The notes beneath the pieces were generated by a model. It had not been told where the DNA came from, did not search any database, and was given only the letters and a program-made list of their open reading frames with translations. A stretch of DNA of 46,116 bases from Candidatus Cloacimonadota bacterium (GTDB lineage: Bacteria > Cloacimonadota > Cloacimonadia > Cloacimonadales > Cloacimonadaceae): assembly GCA_029982875.1 (NCBI GenBank), contig JARRCD010000002.1, positions 1 to 46,116 of the forward strand, given 5' to 3'. Both the position numbers and the translations under genes were made by a program. Shown here piece by piece: positions 30,031-39,269 of this stretch (its first letter is position 1; every line of letters begins with the position of its first letter).

Positions 30031-30777
30031 ATGGAATTTCTGATCCCCAAATTCAAAGATATCGTAGATATTTTCATCATCGCCTTTTTGATCTACCAAT
30101 CTTTATTGATCATTCGCAAATCTGGTGGATATCAAGTTCTTTGGGGATTACTCTTTTTGCTGATGCTCTATTTTTTGGCGAGTATTTTTGAGCTGCAAAT
30201 TCTATCATCGCTACTGAGCGGGATCCGGACTTACTGGATTTTGGCTATCGTAATCCTTTTTCAACCTGAATTGCGCACGATACTTACCCGACTCAATCTG
30301 GCAAAAGAGCTGCAATCAGTCTTTAGTAAAGGCAAAAAGACCTCCATCTATACCCCATTGATCGATGCGGTATCCTCAATGTGCTTCCGTAAGACCGGCG
30401 CGTTGATCATTTTGGAAAACAAAACGAAACTAACCGATTATATCCAAAAAAGCGAACAAATCGACGCCAAAATCTCCATGCGCTTGATTCTCACTATATT
30501 CAATACCAAGAGTGTCTTGCATGATGGAGCGATTATCATCAGAGGCGATCGCATCATGGCGGCTAAGGTTGTTTTACCTCTATCCCAAAAATCGGAATAC
30601 ACTCGTAAGTTTGGCACCAGACACTTAGCCGGAATTGGCATTACTGAAATTTCCGACGCCATTGCGATCATAGTCTCGGAGCAGACTGGTCAGGTTTCGG
30701 TGGCGCAAGGCGGGCAGATAACCAGCAACGTAGCTTTTGAAGAGCTGATGCAGATCATAACCGATGCCACCAAATGA
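30031..30777 (+). CDS. cdaA: Diadenylate cyclase, CdaA type (membrane-anchored DAC domain)
   Basis: N-terminal TM helices, LHDGAIIIRGDRI (DGA), GTRHLAGIGITEISDA (RHR-equivalent), VSEQTGQVS. Confidence 0.92.
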   Translation: MEFLIPKFKDIVDIFIIAFLIYQSLLIIRKSGGYQVLWGLLFLLMLYFLASIFELQILSSLLSGIRTYWILAIVILFQPELRTILTRLNLAKELQSVFSKGKKTSIYTPLIDAVSSMCFRKTGALIILENKTKLTDYIQKSEQIDAKISMRLILTIFNTKSVLHDGAIIIRGDRIMAAKVVLPLSQKSEYTRKFGTRHLAGIGITEISDAIAIIVSEQTGQVSVAQGGQITSNVAFEELMQIITDATK

Positions 30778-31381
30778 ACCCTTAAAAATAGGGATAACGG
30801 GTAATATCGGCAGTGGAAAGAGCAGTTTTTGCCACTACCTGGAAAAACATGGGCAAAGGGTCTTGTATGCCGATAAAATAGCGCATGAAGTTCTGATCGA
30901 GAAAACTCCGCTTTTAATCCAAAGGTGGGGCAGAAAGATTCTCCAAAATGGCAATATTGACAGAGCCAAGATCGCCGAGATTGTCTTTGCAGATTCTCAG
31001 GAATTGGATTTCTTGAATTCGCAAATTCATCCGGGGGTTCTGCAACGCTTTGCTCTTGAGACCAAGCAATCTGACCTTGCTGCCCTTTGCTTCGAAATTC
31101 CCCTGCTTTTTGAAGCCGGATTGGAAGACTGTTTTGATTACCTTGTCTTGGTTACTGCACCCCGAAGCAAGGTGATTGAAAGACTCAAGGTCAGAGATCC
31201 GGGGAAGACGCAAGATCATATCCAGCGCTTGGCTGTCCAGATGCCGGATGCAGTAAAAGCGGAAAAAGTGGATCTCGTGATTCACAATGATCAAAGCCTG
31301 CAACAGCTTGAGAAAGAGGCACAAAAACTAATCGAGAGCTTCCCCAAAATCAGGAAAAAGCAAAGCCAAGACTTTGTCTGA
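30764..31381 (+). CDS. coaE: Dephospho-CoA kinase
   Basis: KIGITGNIGSGKSSFCHYL P-loop, LYADKIAHE, FEIPLLFEAGLE. Confidence 0.95.
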   Translation: MPPNEPLKIGITGNIGSGKSSFCHYLEKHGQRVLYADKIAHEVLIEKTPLLIQRWGRKILQNGNIDRAKIAEIVFADSQELDFLNSQIHPGVLQRFALETKQSDLAALCFEIPLLFEAGLEDCFDYLVLVTAPRSKVIERLKVRDPGKTQDHIQRLAVQMPDAVKAEKVDLVIHNDQSLQQLEKEAQKLIESFPKIRKKQSQDFV

Positions 31382-31459
31382 AACCCAATTTTTATGGCAA
31401 GCTGGAGAAAAAGCGCAAGTGCACTTTTACTAAATACCCAATTTCCTATTTCCCTATAT

Positions 31460-31559
31460 CATAGCTTGAGCATTGCGCCTCGCAGGCGTAATGGTGGCGC
31501 AGTGGTGCCGTAATGCCAGGCAGCTAAACATGGCCTTTTGCCGAGAGCTCGTTAACAAG
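31460..31559. repeat. Dispersed intergenic repeat family 1, copy A
   Basis: Ungapped 100-bp alignment with 40639..40738, 81 identical positions by hand count. Confidence 0.9.
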
Positions 31560-31625
31560 ATTCACCATCTTGACGTGTTTTTGTCCCCGTGCCATCCTGA
31601 GATTGGGAAAACTACGCCAGCAAGC

Positions 31626-32777
31626 TCACCCTCGCCAGGGCAGCATGTATGCCTTAACCTCTTCGTTGTAGTAGCGGTCGGTCATGGTAGCAATGAAATC
31701 CCTAACTTGCTCGGCTGGGCTGAATTGCTCCAAATAATCTGGGTTTTTGTGATTCAGGAAATGCTTAAAGATTTTGGAATCTTTATTTTGCTTTCTGATG
31801 TCATTCAGATATTTCTCAAACATAATCCGCATTGTCCTGTATATGATGGCATTTGATTGTTTGACGTTTTCATCGGTATAGATGCGTTTGTAATTAAAAT
31901 GTTTGAGAGCCAGCAATTGCTCCGAAGTTTCATCGTCAAAAGCGATAAAATCCTGATCGTAGCTATTTGTGATCACGCTTTTGACCAAAGTATCGATTAT
32001 CTGGCTATTTTTATTGCCCAGATATGCTACCTGTTCTTTGGGAAGCTCTTCGCGTTTGAGTATATTGTAGCGAATGGCATCTTCGATATCCTGTCCGATA
32101 TAGGCGATGGTATCTGTAATACGAACCACGCATCCTTCGAGCGTTGCGGGCATCCAAGTTACGTTTTCCCCGTTTTTCTTGGCATCAATATAAGCCTGAA
32201 TCTGTTCCTGCGTTTTATCTAATTGTGGCCGGAGCTGGGTGTTGTGCACCTCTCCATCATGAGAAATAATCCCGTCACGTACTTGAAAAGTTAGGTTTAG
32301 CCCTTTTCCTTTACGAGAAATATGATCCACGATATGCAGGGATTCTATGTTGTGGTGGAAATGTCCGATTCCGGCTTCCTGACAGCTCTCACTGAGTGCT
32401 TGCTCGCCATCATGACCAAAGGGGCAGTGTCCCAGATCGTGTCCCAGGGCAATGGCCTCAATCAGCTCGGTATTCAAGCCCAAATACTTACCTATCGTGC
32501 GAGAAATCTGCGATACATAGGCAATATGAAGATTGCGATTGGTCATTTCTTCATCGATAAGATTGGTAAAAGAGAATACTTGAGTCTTGCCATGATAACG
32601 GCGATAAGCGCCACTATAAAGGATTCGATCCCGATCCACGGCAAATCTGGAGCGCATCAGATCAGGAGTTTCCGGTTTCATGCGCCAAGCATTGGTATCA
32701 CGAAAAGCTTTGGGGCCTAATAGACTATCATGCTTGGCCTTGATTTCGGTAAATATAGTATTCATTCTCTCATTCAT
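31626..32777 (-). CDS. dgt: dGTP triphosphohydrolase-like HD domain protein
   Basis: R...YSGAYRRYHGKTQVF, IALGHDLGHCPFGHDGEQAL (HD), IAYIGQDIEDAI; RBS aaggag before ATG. Confidence 0.93.
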   Translation of the reverse strand: MNERMNTIFTEIKAKHDSLLGPKAFRDTNAWRMKPETPDLMRSRFAVDRDRILYSGAYRRYHGKTQVFSFTNLIDEEMTNRNLHIAYVSQISRTIGKYLGLNTELIEAIALGHDLGHCPFGHDGEQALSESCQEAGIGHFHHNIESLHIVDHISRKGKGLNLTFQVRDGIISHDGEVHNTQLRPQLDKTQEQIQAYIDAKKNGENVTWMPATLEGCVVRITDTIAYIGQDIEDAIRYNILKREELPKEQVAYLGNKNSQIIDTLVKSVITNSYDQDFIAFDDETSEQLLALKHFNYKRIYTDENVKQSNAIIYRTMRIMFEKYLNDIRKQNKDSKIFKHFLNHKNPDYLEQFSPAEQVRDFIATMTDRYYNEEVKAYMLPWRG

Positions 32778-32867
32778 AAGTTCTCCTTATAAGGATTTGG
32801 TAGTTACATATAAGTTATTGTGTTTTTGTATTACAGCAAAGAAATTTCAATGTGGGTAGATAAAAGT

Positions 32868-32896
32868 TTGCAAGCGGTATGAAATTTGCTTATAAT
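32868..32896 (+). promoter_or_regulatory. Sigma70-like promoter, TTGCAA-N17-TATAAT
   Basis: TTGCAA at 32868..32873, exact TATAAT at 32891..32896, 17-bp spacer; 40 bp upstream of the ATG at 32937. Confidence 0.65.
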
Positions 32897-32936
32897 ATTA
32901 TAGAAGATATCAAACCGAATATAAAGGATGTATGAG

Positions 32937-34832
32937 ATGAAGAAATTAAGCTTATTCCTAATGCTATTTTTAGCGATTACCATGGTGATGGCCGTGCCTC
33001 GTGATATGGTCGTCATCGAAGTAGGTACTGGTACTTGGTGTCCCTATTGCCCGGGCGCATCAATGGGTACCGACGATTTGCTGGAAAATGGCTACGCGGT
33101 GGCTGTGATTAAAAATCAAAACGGCGATGCCTATGCAAATGTTTATTCCAATGCACGCAACGCCTATTATGACATCACCAGCTTCCCAACTGCCATGTTT
33201 GACGGTGTGCTTGACTACCCCGGCGGGAGCAATACCCAATCACTTTATTCCGTCTATCAGCCTTTGGTTAATCAACGTCTGGCAATTCCCTCGGCATATA
33301 CAATCACTGCCGAAGGCGAATTGAATGGTCAAGTTTTTACGGTCGATGTCACTGTTACCAAAGTAGAAGATGATTTAAATACCAACGTTCTTTTGCATTC
33401 TTCGATCACAGAATCCAATATTCAACAGAATTGGCAAGGCCAGACTCATCTGAACCATGTAAATCGCCTGATGTCACCCAGCCAAAATGGGACTCCTATC
33501 GATCTGGATACGGGAGAATCCACTACGATAACTTTGACTTTTAACCTCAATCCCGCTTGGAGCCTGCCCAATCTGGAAATGGTGCTGTGGTTGCAAAACT
33601 ATACTTCCAAAGAGATTTTGCAAGGCAAGAAATATAGTGTTCCCGGAATAGCCGGAGCTTTTCCTGCTTCTGCTGAAACCATAAACTTCCGGGATACTTA
33701 TGTGGGCGGGTTTGATACCAAATCGATCTTGTTTTACAATTTTGGAGATGATCCGGTTACTGCCAATATATCCAGTGATAACTTTTCTTTCATACCCGAA
33801 ATAATGAATATCTCTATCCCCCCACGGCAAAGCGCTACACTCAATGTTCATTTTATTCCTTCCGCGGCTGGCAACTTTGAAGCTGATCTTACTGTGACGG
33901 GCAACTTCCTCAATCATCCTGAATTTACGGTCGCTATGTCTGGTTATGCTTTCATAAATACCCCTCCTGTGGCAGAAGGCGTTTTGCTCTATGGTCCACC
34001 GGTATATCGGCAGAGTTTGATTGGAACCTATAGCTTTAGCGATGAGGATGACGATGAAGAAGGATCGAGTATAATGCAGTGGTATAGAATTATCAATGAT
34101 ACTCCACAGGAAATCCCCGACGCAAATAGTATTAGCTATATCATCCAGGATGCTGATTTGGGCTTACAGATTGCCTTTGGGGTAACGCCGGTAGATGAAC
34201 ACGGGATGCCTGGAGAATTGGTAATGAGCGACCCTTCAGAAACCATTATTCCCTTACCAGCTCCGCAAAACTTTGCCGGAGTATATCTCCCTCCTGATAC
34301 TGTGCAGCTTACTTGGGACCGTCCTCTATATTTCGAAGGTCGTGGTTTTGTAGGCTACAGGCTGTTCCGGGATGGACTCCTGATATCTACAATCACCGCT
34401 CCGGATAACATGACCTTCACAGATACCTATGTGGCGGATGGAACTCATGAATATTGGATATGTAGCTTGTTTAACAATCCCATGATGCTCTCTGAACCCA
34501 GTCCTTCTGTCTTTATCACTGTAGATAGCACGGATAACGAGGATCTGGTAAGCGCTGCTGATTTTGGCCTTAAAGCTATACCCAATCCCTTCCAGACTAT
34601 GACTAATCTTGAGATCAAGTCTGAGCCCAATACGGCATTTACGGTTACGGTATACAATCTCAAGGGACAAGCCGTGAAAAAATGGGAAGCGGTTAGCAAC
34701 GCAGATGGTCAAAGCAATCTGACCTGGGTTGGCAAAGACCAGAGAGGGCAAAATACAGACAGCGGAATATATCTATATCGCATAGAAACTCCAAGCAAAT
34801 CCAGCTCAGGGAAACTTATCAAGCTTAAATAA
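32937..34832 (+). CDS. Secreted Omp28-like / thioredoxin-fold protein with fibronectin-like region and C-terminal T9SS type A-like sorting domain
   Basis: Signal peptide MKKLSLFLMLFLAITMVMA; GTWCPYCPGA; C-terminal NPFQTMTNLEI...TVYNLKGQAVKKW...DSGIYLYRIET...GKLIKLK. Confidence 0.85.
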   Translation: MKKLSLFLMLFLAITMVMAVPRDMVVIEVGTGTWCPYCPGASMGTDDLLENGYAVAVIKNQNGDAYANVYSNARNAYYDITSFPTAMFDGVLDYPGGSNTQSLYSVYQPLVNQRLAIPSAYTITAEGELNGQVFTVDVTVTKVEDDLNTNVLLHSSITESNIQQNWQGQTHLNHVNRLMSPSQNGTPIDLDTGESTTITLTFNLNPAWSLPNLEMVLWLQNYTSKEILQGKKYSVPGIAGAFPASAETINFRDTYVGGFDTKSILFYNFGDDPVTANISSDNFSFIPEIMNISIPPRQSATLNVHFIPSAAGNFEADLTVTGNFLNHPEFTVAMSGYAFINTPPVAEGVLLYGPPVYRQSLIGTYSFSDEDDDEEGSSIMQWYRIINDTPQEIPDANSISYIIQDADLGLQIAFGVTPVDEHGMPGELVMSDPSETIIPLPAPQNFAGVYLPPDTVQLTWDRPLYFEGRGFVGYRLFRDGLLISTITAPDNMTFTDTYVADGTHEYWICSLFNNPMMLSEPSPSVFITVDSTDNEDLVSAADFGLKAIPNPFQTMTNLEIKSEPNTAFTVTVYNLKGQAVKKWEAVSNADGQSNLTWVGKDQRGQNTDSGIYLYRIETPSKSSSGKLIKLK

Positions 34833-34855
34833 AATATACCAAAGCGAACTTCCCG

Positions 34856-34888
34856 AAAAAGCCCCCAGGCAATAGCTCGGGGCTTTTT
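34856..34888 (+). terminator. Rho-independent terminator-like hairpin
   Basis: AAAAAGCCCC-(13 nt)-GGGGCTTTTT, 23 nt after the stop at 34832; A tract and T tract make it potentially bidirectional. Confidence 0.85.
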
Positions 34889-35054
34889 CCTTATCGGTGC
34901 CTTTTCCTGCCTCTATGGCAATTATTTCTGCTGGCTTCAAAGCAAATTCAGAGCGGGGGAAGCAAGTTTTTTGTGGACAATAATGCTATTCTGACAAAAA
35001 TGACATTTCTACTAATAATTAAAAGGTAATCTACAGATTATAAAGGACTTTATT

Positions 35055-37166
35055 ATGTTAAGCGATGCGGACAATCCGCTTTCAAAGATTAGAAACATCG
35101 GCATCATGGCTCATATCGATGCCGGGAAAACTACTACAACTGAGCGGATACTCTTTTACACGGGATTCTTACACAAAATGGGGGAAGTACACGATGGAAA
35201 TGCTTTCACAGATTGGATGGAGCAAGAGCGCGAACGGGGGATAACTATCACTTCCGCTACCGTAAACTGTCCCTGGAGAGATCACCAGATCAATATCATC
35301 GACACTCCCGGACATGTGGATTTTACCGCTGAAGTAGAGCGATCACTCCGGGTTTTAGACGGAGCAGTGGGTGTGTTTTGCGCAGTTGCGGGAGTGGAGC
35401 CACAATCCGAAACAGTATGGCATCAGGCCGATCATTACAAGGTTCCCCGCTTGGCATACGTGAATAAGATGGATCGCATTGGGGCGGATTATTATCATGC
35501 TATTCAGATGATCCATGAGCGCCTTACCAGCAACGCTTGTGCAATCAATATCCCGATCGGCAAGGAAGATTCCTTTGAAGGTGTGATTGATCTCATTACT
35601 ATGCAAGCCTGGTATTTTGATCCGCTTACACAGGGATCAGAGGTAAGGCACAGCGGCATCCCGGAGGAATTCTGGGCAGAAGCGCAGGAAGCAAGAGAAC
35701 ATCTCTTAGAAACCATCTCAGAGTATGATGATGAACTCATGATGCTATTTTTGGAGGGTGAGGAGATCCCCTTGCAATTGATCATTAAGACGATTCGGGA
35801 AGCGACCCTCAGACATGGATTCATTCCCGTTTTATGTGGCTCTTCATTAAAGAATAAGGGCTTGCAATTGCTTCTGGATGCGATCGTGGATTTCCTGCCT
35901 TCGCCTTTGGACGTGGGAGACACGCACGCTATTGATCCTGAGACCAATGAAGCTGTAAGCCTGGCCCCCGATCCTGATGCGCCATTGGTAGCTATGGCTT
36001 TCAAGGTGCAAATTGATAAGTATGTAGGTCGCCTTATCTATGTCCGGGTTTACTCCGGAACCCTCAAAAAGGGGAGCAGCTTTCTCAATATGAGTAATGG
36101 AAAACGGGAACGTGTGGCACGCATCTTACAGATGATGTCGAATCGGAAGAACGATAAAGACAAACTTCAGGCTGGGGATATAGGGGCTATCGTGGGTCCC
36201 AGGTATCTGGTTACCGGTGATACCATCACTGATGGCAACATCAATGTAGTGCTGAATAAGATGCACTTTCCCGATTCGGTGATTGCCATAGCAATTGAGC
36301 CCAAGACAAAGGCAGATCAGGATAATCTGAATAATGCGCTATCCCGGTTGGAGGAAGAAGATCCCACTTTTAAAGTCCATGTCGATAAAGATACAGGGCA
36401 GACCCTTATTTCCGGGATGGGTGAACTTCACCTGGATATTATCGTGGATCGGATAAAGCGGGAATTTGGCGTCCATGCCAACGTCGGCAATCCCCAGGTT
36501 TCCTACAAAGAGAGCATCACCCAAAGCGTTGTAGTATCTGAAACCTTTCAACGTGAGATGAATGGGAAGGGGAATTATGCTGCCGTCAGCTTCCGCTTGA
36601 GTCCCATTCCGCTTAAGTCTCTTCCTGAGGATGCAAAGAATACTTTCCAATGCTCGGTAAGTTCCGAAAAGATCCCAACCGAATACTGGAAAGCGATAGA
36701 AGAAGCAGCATTGGGTGCCTTGGCGGATGGTCCTTTGATTAGCGCAAATGTAGAACGAGTGGCCATTGAGCTCATAGACGGGGATTACAACCCGGTAGAT
36801 TCAAATGAATTAGCCTTTAGAATAGTTACATCGATGGCAATCGGGAAGGGACTGCGTGAGGCTAAACCTGTGATTATGGAGCCGATCATGTTACTAACCG
36901 TTCTTGCTCCAGATGACTTTGTGGGAGATATCATCTCGGATATCAACGCCAAGCGGGGCAAGATAGAAGTAATGCGCAGGCACAACGATTATCTTCAGGA
37001 AGTGGTGGCAGATGTTCCTCTTTCCGAGTTATTTGGCTATTCCACCCGGATCCGGTCTCTCTCTCAAGGTCGAGCTATCTACACGCTGGAATTCAAGAAA
37101 TTTGAGATCGCCCCAGTACAAGTTCAGAATGAAGTACTCAGAAGGATACGTGGTTTTGCAGAATAA
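35055..37166 (+). CDS. fusA: Elongation factor G family GTPase
   Basis: [60 protein letters not shown]; canonical EF-G domains. Confidence 0.95.
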   Translation: MLSDADNPLSKIRNIGIMAHIDAGKTTTTERILFYTGFLHKMGEVHDGNAFTDWMEQERERGITITSATVNCPWRDHQINIIDTPGHVDFTAEVERSLRVLDGAVGVFCAVAGVEPQSETVWHQADHYKVPRLAYVNKMDRIGADYYHAIQMIHERLTSNACAINIPIGKEDSFEGVIDLITMQAWYFDPLTQGSEVRHSGIPEEFWAEAQEAREHLLETISEYDDELMMLFLEGEEIPLQLIIKTIREATLRHGFIPVLCGSSLKNKGLQLLLDAIVDFLPSPLDVGDTHAIDPETNEAVSLAPDPDAPLVAMAFKVQIDKYVGRLIYVRVYSGTLKKGSSFLNMSNGKRERVARILQMMSNRKNDKDKLQAGDIGAIVGPRYLVTGDTITDGNINVVLNKMHFPDSVIAIAIEPKTKADQDNLNNALSRLEEEDPTFKVHVDKDTGQTLISGMGELHLDIIVDRIKREFGVHANVGNPQVSYKESITQSVVVSETFQREMNGKGNYAAVSFRLSPIPLKSLPEDAKNTFQCSVSSEKIPTEYWKAIEEAALGALADGPLISANVERVAIELIDGDYNPVDSNELAFRIVTSMAIGKGLREAKPVIMEPIMLLTVLAPDDFVGDIISDINAKRGKIEVMRRHNDYLQEVVADVPLSELFGYSTRIRSLSQGRAIYTLEFKKFEIAPVQVQNEVLRRIRGFAE

Positions 37167-37230
37167 ACTTGACAAAGACGATGTAAAAACTAATAATGGA
37201 ACTAAAGAAAGAATAGAGGGAGATAGCGTT

Positions 37231-37539
37231 ATGAATATCGATCTTACTTTTAGCGGCAACATTGCTTCCATGAAGATTGATGGCATACTCAATAGTGAGA
37301 ATGCCCACATCTTGCAGGAGAAACTTAATGAAGTGATGAAGAGTGAAGCCACACTCTTGGAACTTGATCTATTTGATTGCAGAAACATCTCATCTACCGG
37401 AATCGGTAAAATCCTCTTATTTTACAAAGACTTCATCTCAAAAGGTGGTGATATCGAAGTTGTACGCAGCTCAAACAGTGTCTACGAACTCTTTTCTATG
37501 CTAAAGCTGAACCAACTTTTTACCGTCAATTTGGGATAA
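37231..37539 (+). CDS. STAS-domain anti-sigma factor antagonist-like protein
   Basis: MNIDLTFSGNIASMKIDGILNSENAHILQEKL...LLELDLFDCRNISSTGIGKILLFYKDFISKGGDIEVV; start at ATG 37231. Confidence 0.88.
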   Translation: MNIDLTFSGNIASMKIDGILNSENAHILQEKLNEVMKSEATLLELDLFDCRNISSTGIGKILLFYKDFISKGGDIEVVRSSNSVYELFSMLKLNQLFTVNLG

Positions 37540-37540
37540 G

Positions 37541-38470
37541 ATGCCAGACCCTCACAAAATCCTGGTGGTGGATGATAGCATTGCAATCGTCAATTCGCTG
37601 CAAGCCATCTTGGGTGTCAGCGGTTACAAGGTGGATACCGCCTACAACGGCAGTGATGCGCTAAGGAAGCTTCATCAGCAGCATTATGACTTGGTAGTCT
37701 GTGATATCGAGATGCCGGGGATCTCTGGCTTTGAATTCTTGAGCAGAGTACGTGAGGATTTTGAGCGCGATCTTGATGTGATTTTGATGACTGGATATTT
37801 GGAGCATGATTATTTTATCGAAGCAATCAGACTCGGGGCCAGCGATTTTATCCGCAAACCAATCGACAACAAGCAATTAATCAATTCCATCCGGGAATTA
37901 ATATTCCGCAAACAGAGTCGTGATGATCTCTCCGAGTTTTACTGCCATCTGGAGAAAGCCAAGTTTAGCTTTGACATGTCCGCAAAAAACTTTTCCAAGT
38001 TTGCTATCTCCAAGATCTTCAGTTCCTACCTCAGGCAATATTTCAGAGTGGATCCCAAAGTCTTGAATGAGCTTTTAGTCTGTGTGGATGAGATGGTGTA
38101 TAATGCTTATATTCATGGCATTTTGCAATTGACCATAGAGCAAAGAGCATTAGCTCAGGAGCAATTGCAGGAAGTTATAAATAGCAAACTTCAGGATCCA
38201 GCTTTTGCGGACAAAAGAATGCATCTGGCCTTTGAAGTGGATAATGCGACTCAGATGATAGAGATTTGGGTTTCCGATGATGGAGAAGGCTTTGATTATG
38301 TGCATTGGCTTGAAACTGTAAAAACAAAGCAGTTGTTTGATATCAAAGAATATGGACGCGGAATAGCCATGCTTTATCACCTCAGCAATGAATTGAGTTT
38401 TGCAGATCAAGGCAGAACTGTGAAAATCCGTAAAAGCTTGGTCAATCCGGAAATAGATGAAAATCCATGA
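37541..38470 (+). CDS. Response regulator receiver domain fused to anti-sigma-type HATPase (RsbW/SpoIIAB-like)
   Basis: Receiver: ILVVDDS, LVVCDIEMPG, LMTGY, RKPID. HATPase: VDEMVYNAYIHG, WVSDDGEGFD, GRGIAMLYHLSNELSF. Confidence 0.88.
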   Translation: MPDPHKILVVDDSIAIVNSLQAILGVSGYKVDTAYNGSDALRKLHQQHYDLVVCDIEMPGISGFEFLSRVREDFERDLDVILMTGYLEHDYFIEAIRLGASDFIRKPIDNKQLINSIRELIFRKQSRDDLSEFYCHLEKAKFSFDMSAKNFSKFAISKIFSSYLRQYFRVDPKVLNELLVCVDEMVYNAYIHGILQLTIEQRALAQEQLQEVINSKLQDPAFADKRMHLAFEVDNATQMIEIWVSDDGEGFDYVHWLETVKTKQLFDIKEYGRGIAMLYHLSNELSFADQGRTVKIRKSLVNPEIDENP

Positions 38471-39257
38471 TTTACGTAAGGTCTTCTGCGATGTTTCCCG
38501 AGCTGACTTAAACTTCCTTTTATGCAATCTTTTTCACTGTAATCCCGCCCAATTAGCTCAATTCAAAGAGCTGAGTGAGAGCCAGATTTCTATCCTGTAT
38601 CCCTGGTTGGAGCGGCTGAGAAAGGGAGAACCGCCTCAATATATCGTACAAAGAGCTTGGTTTTTTGGAATGGTATTCTATGTTGACAACAGAGTCCTGA
38701 TCCCCAGATACGATACGGAAGTGCTGGTACAAGCACTTCTGCAGCGCTTACGGGGAAACGAAAAGGTTCTGGAAATTGGGACTGGTTCGGCGGCAATCTC
38801 GATCTGCTTAAAAAAGTATTTTCCGGACCTGGTGATCCATGCCACGGATATAGATCCGAAAGCTTTGCAAGTTGCTGCCATCAATTGTCAACGCAAAGGC
38901 GTGGATATCCAATTAATCGAGGCAGACCTCTTTCCCGATAATGAGATGCAGTATAATGTGATAGTCTCGAATCCTCCCTATATCTCAGCAGCGGAATACA
39001 TCAAGCTGGAACCGCAAGTGCGGGATTACGAGCCCCGGAAAGCGCTTTTGGCGGATGACGAGGGCTTGTCCTACTACAAGAAGATCCTGTTGCGGGCACA
39101 GCCATATTTGGCGGATAGGGCTATTTTGGCTTTCGAACACGGTGCCACACAACAGCAGCAGATCCTGGCCTTGACAGAAAGCAAGGGATTCAAAACCCTG
39201 CAAAAAGGGAAAGACCTTGCTATGCGGGATCGCTTCCTGATCCTACAAAAGAAATGA
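38457..39257 (+). CDS. prmC: Release factor glutamine N5-methyltransferase
   Basis: LIPRYDTEVLV, VLEIGTGSAAISI, VSNPPYI, YEPRKAL. Confidence 0.95.
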   Translation: MKIHDLRKVFCDVSRADLNFLLCNLFHCNPAQLAQFKELSESQISILYPWLERLRKGEPPQYIVQRAWFFGMVFYVDNRVLIPRYDTEVLVQALLQRLRGNEKVLEIGTGSAAISICLKKYFPDLVIHATDIDPKALQVAAINCQRKGVDIQLIEADLFPDNEMQYNVIVSNPPYISAAEYIKLEPQVRDYEPRKALLADDEGLSYYKKILLRAQPYLADRAILAFEHGATQQQQILALTESKGFKTLQKGKDLAMRDRFLILQKK

Positions 39258-39269
39258 GATGAGGATACT

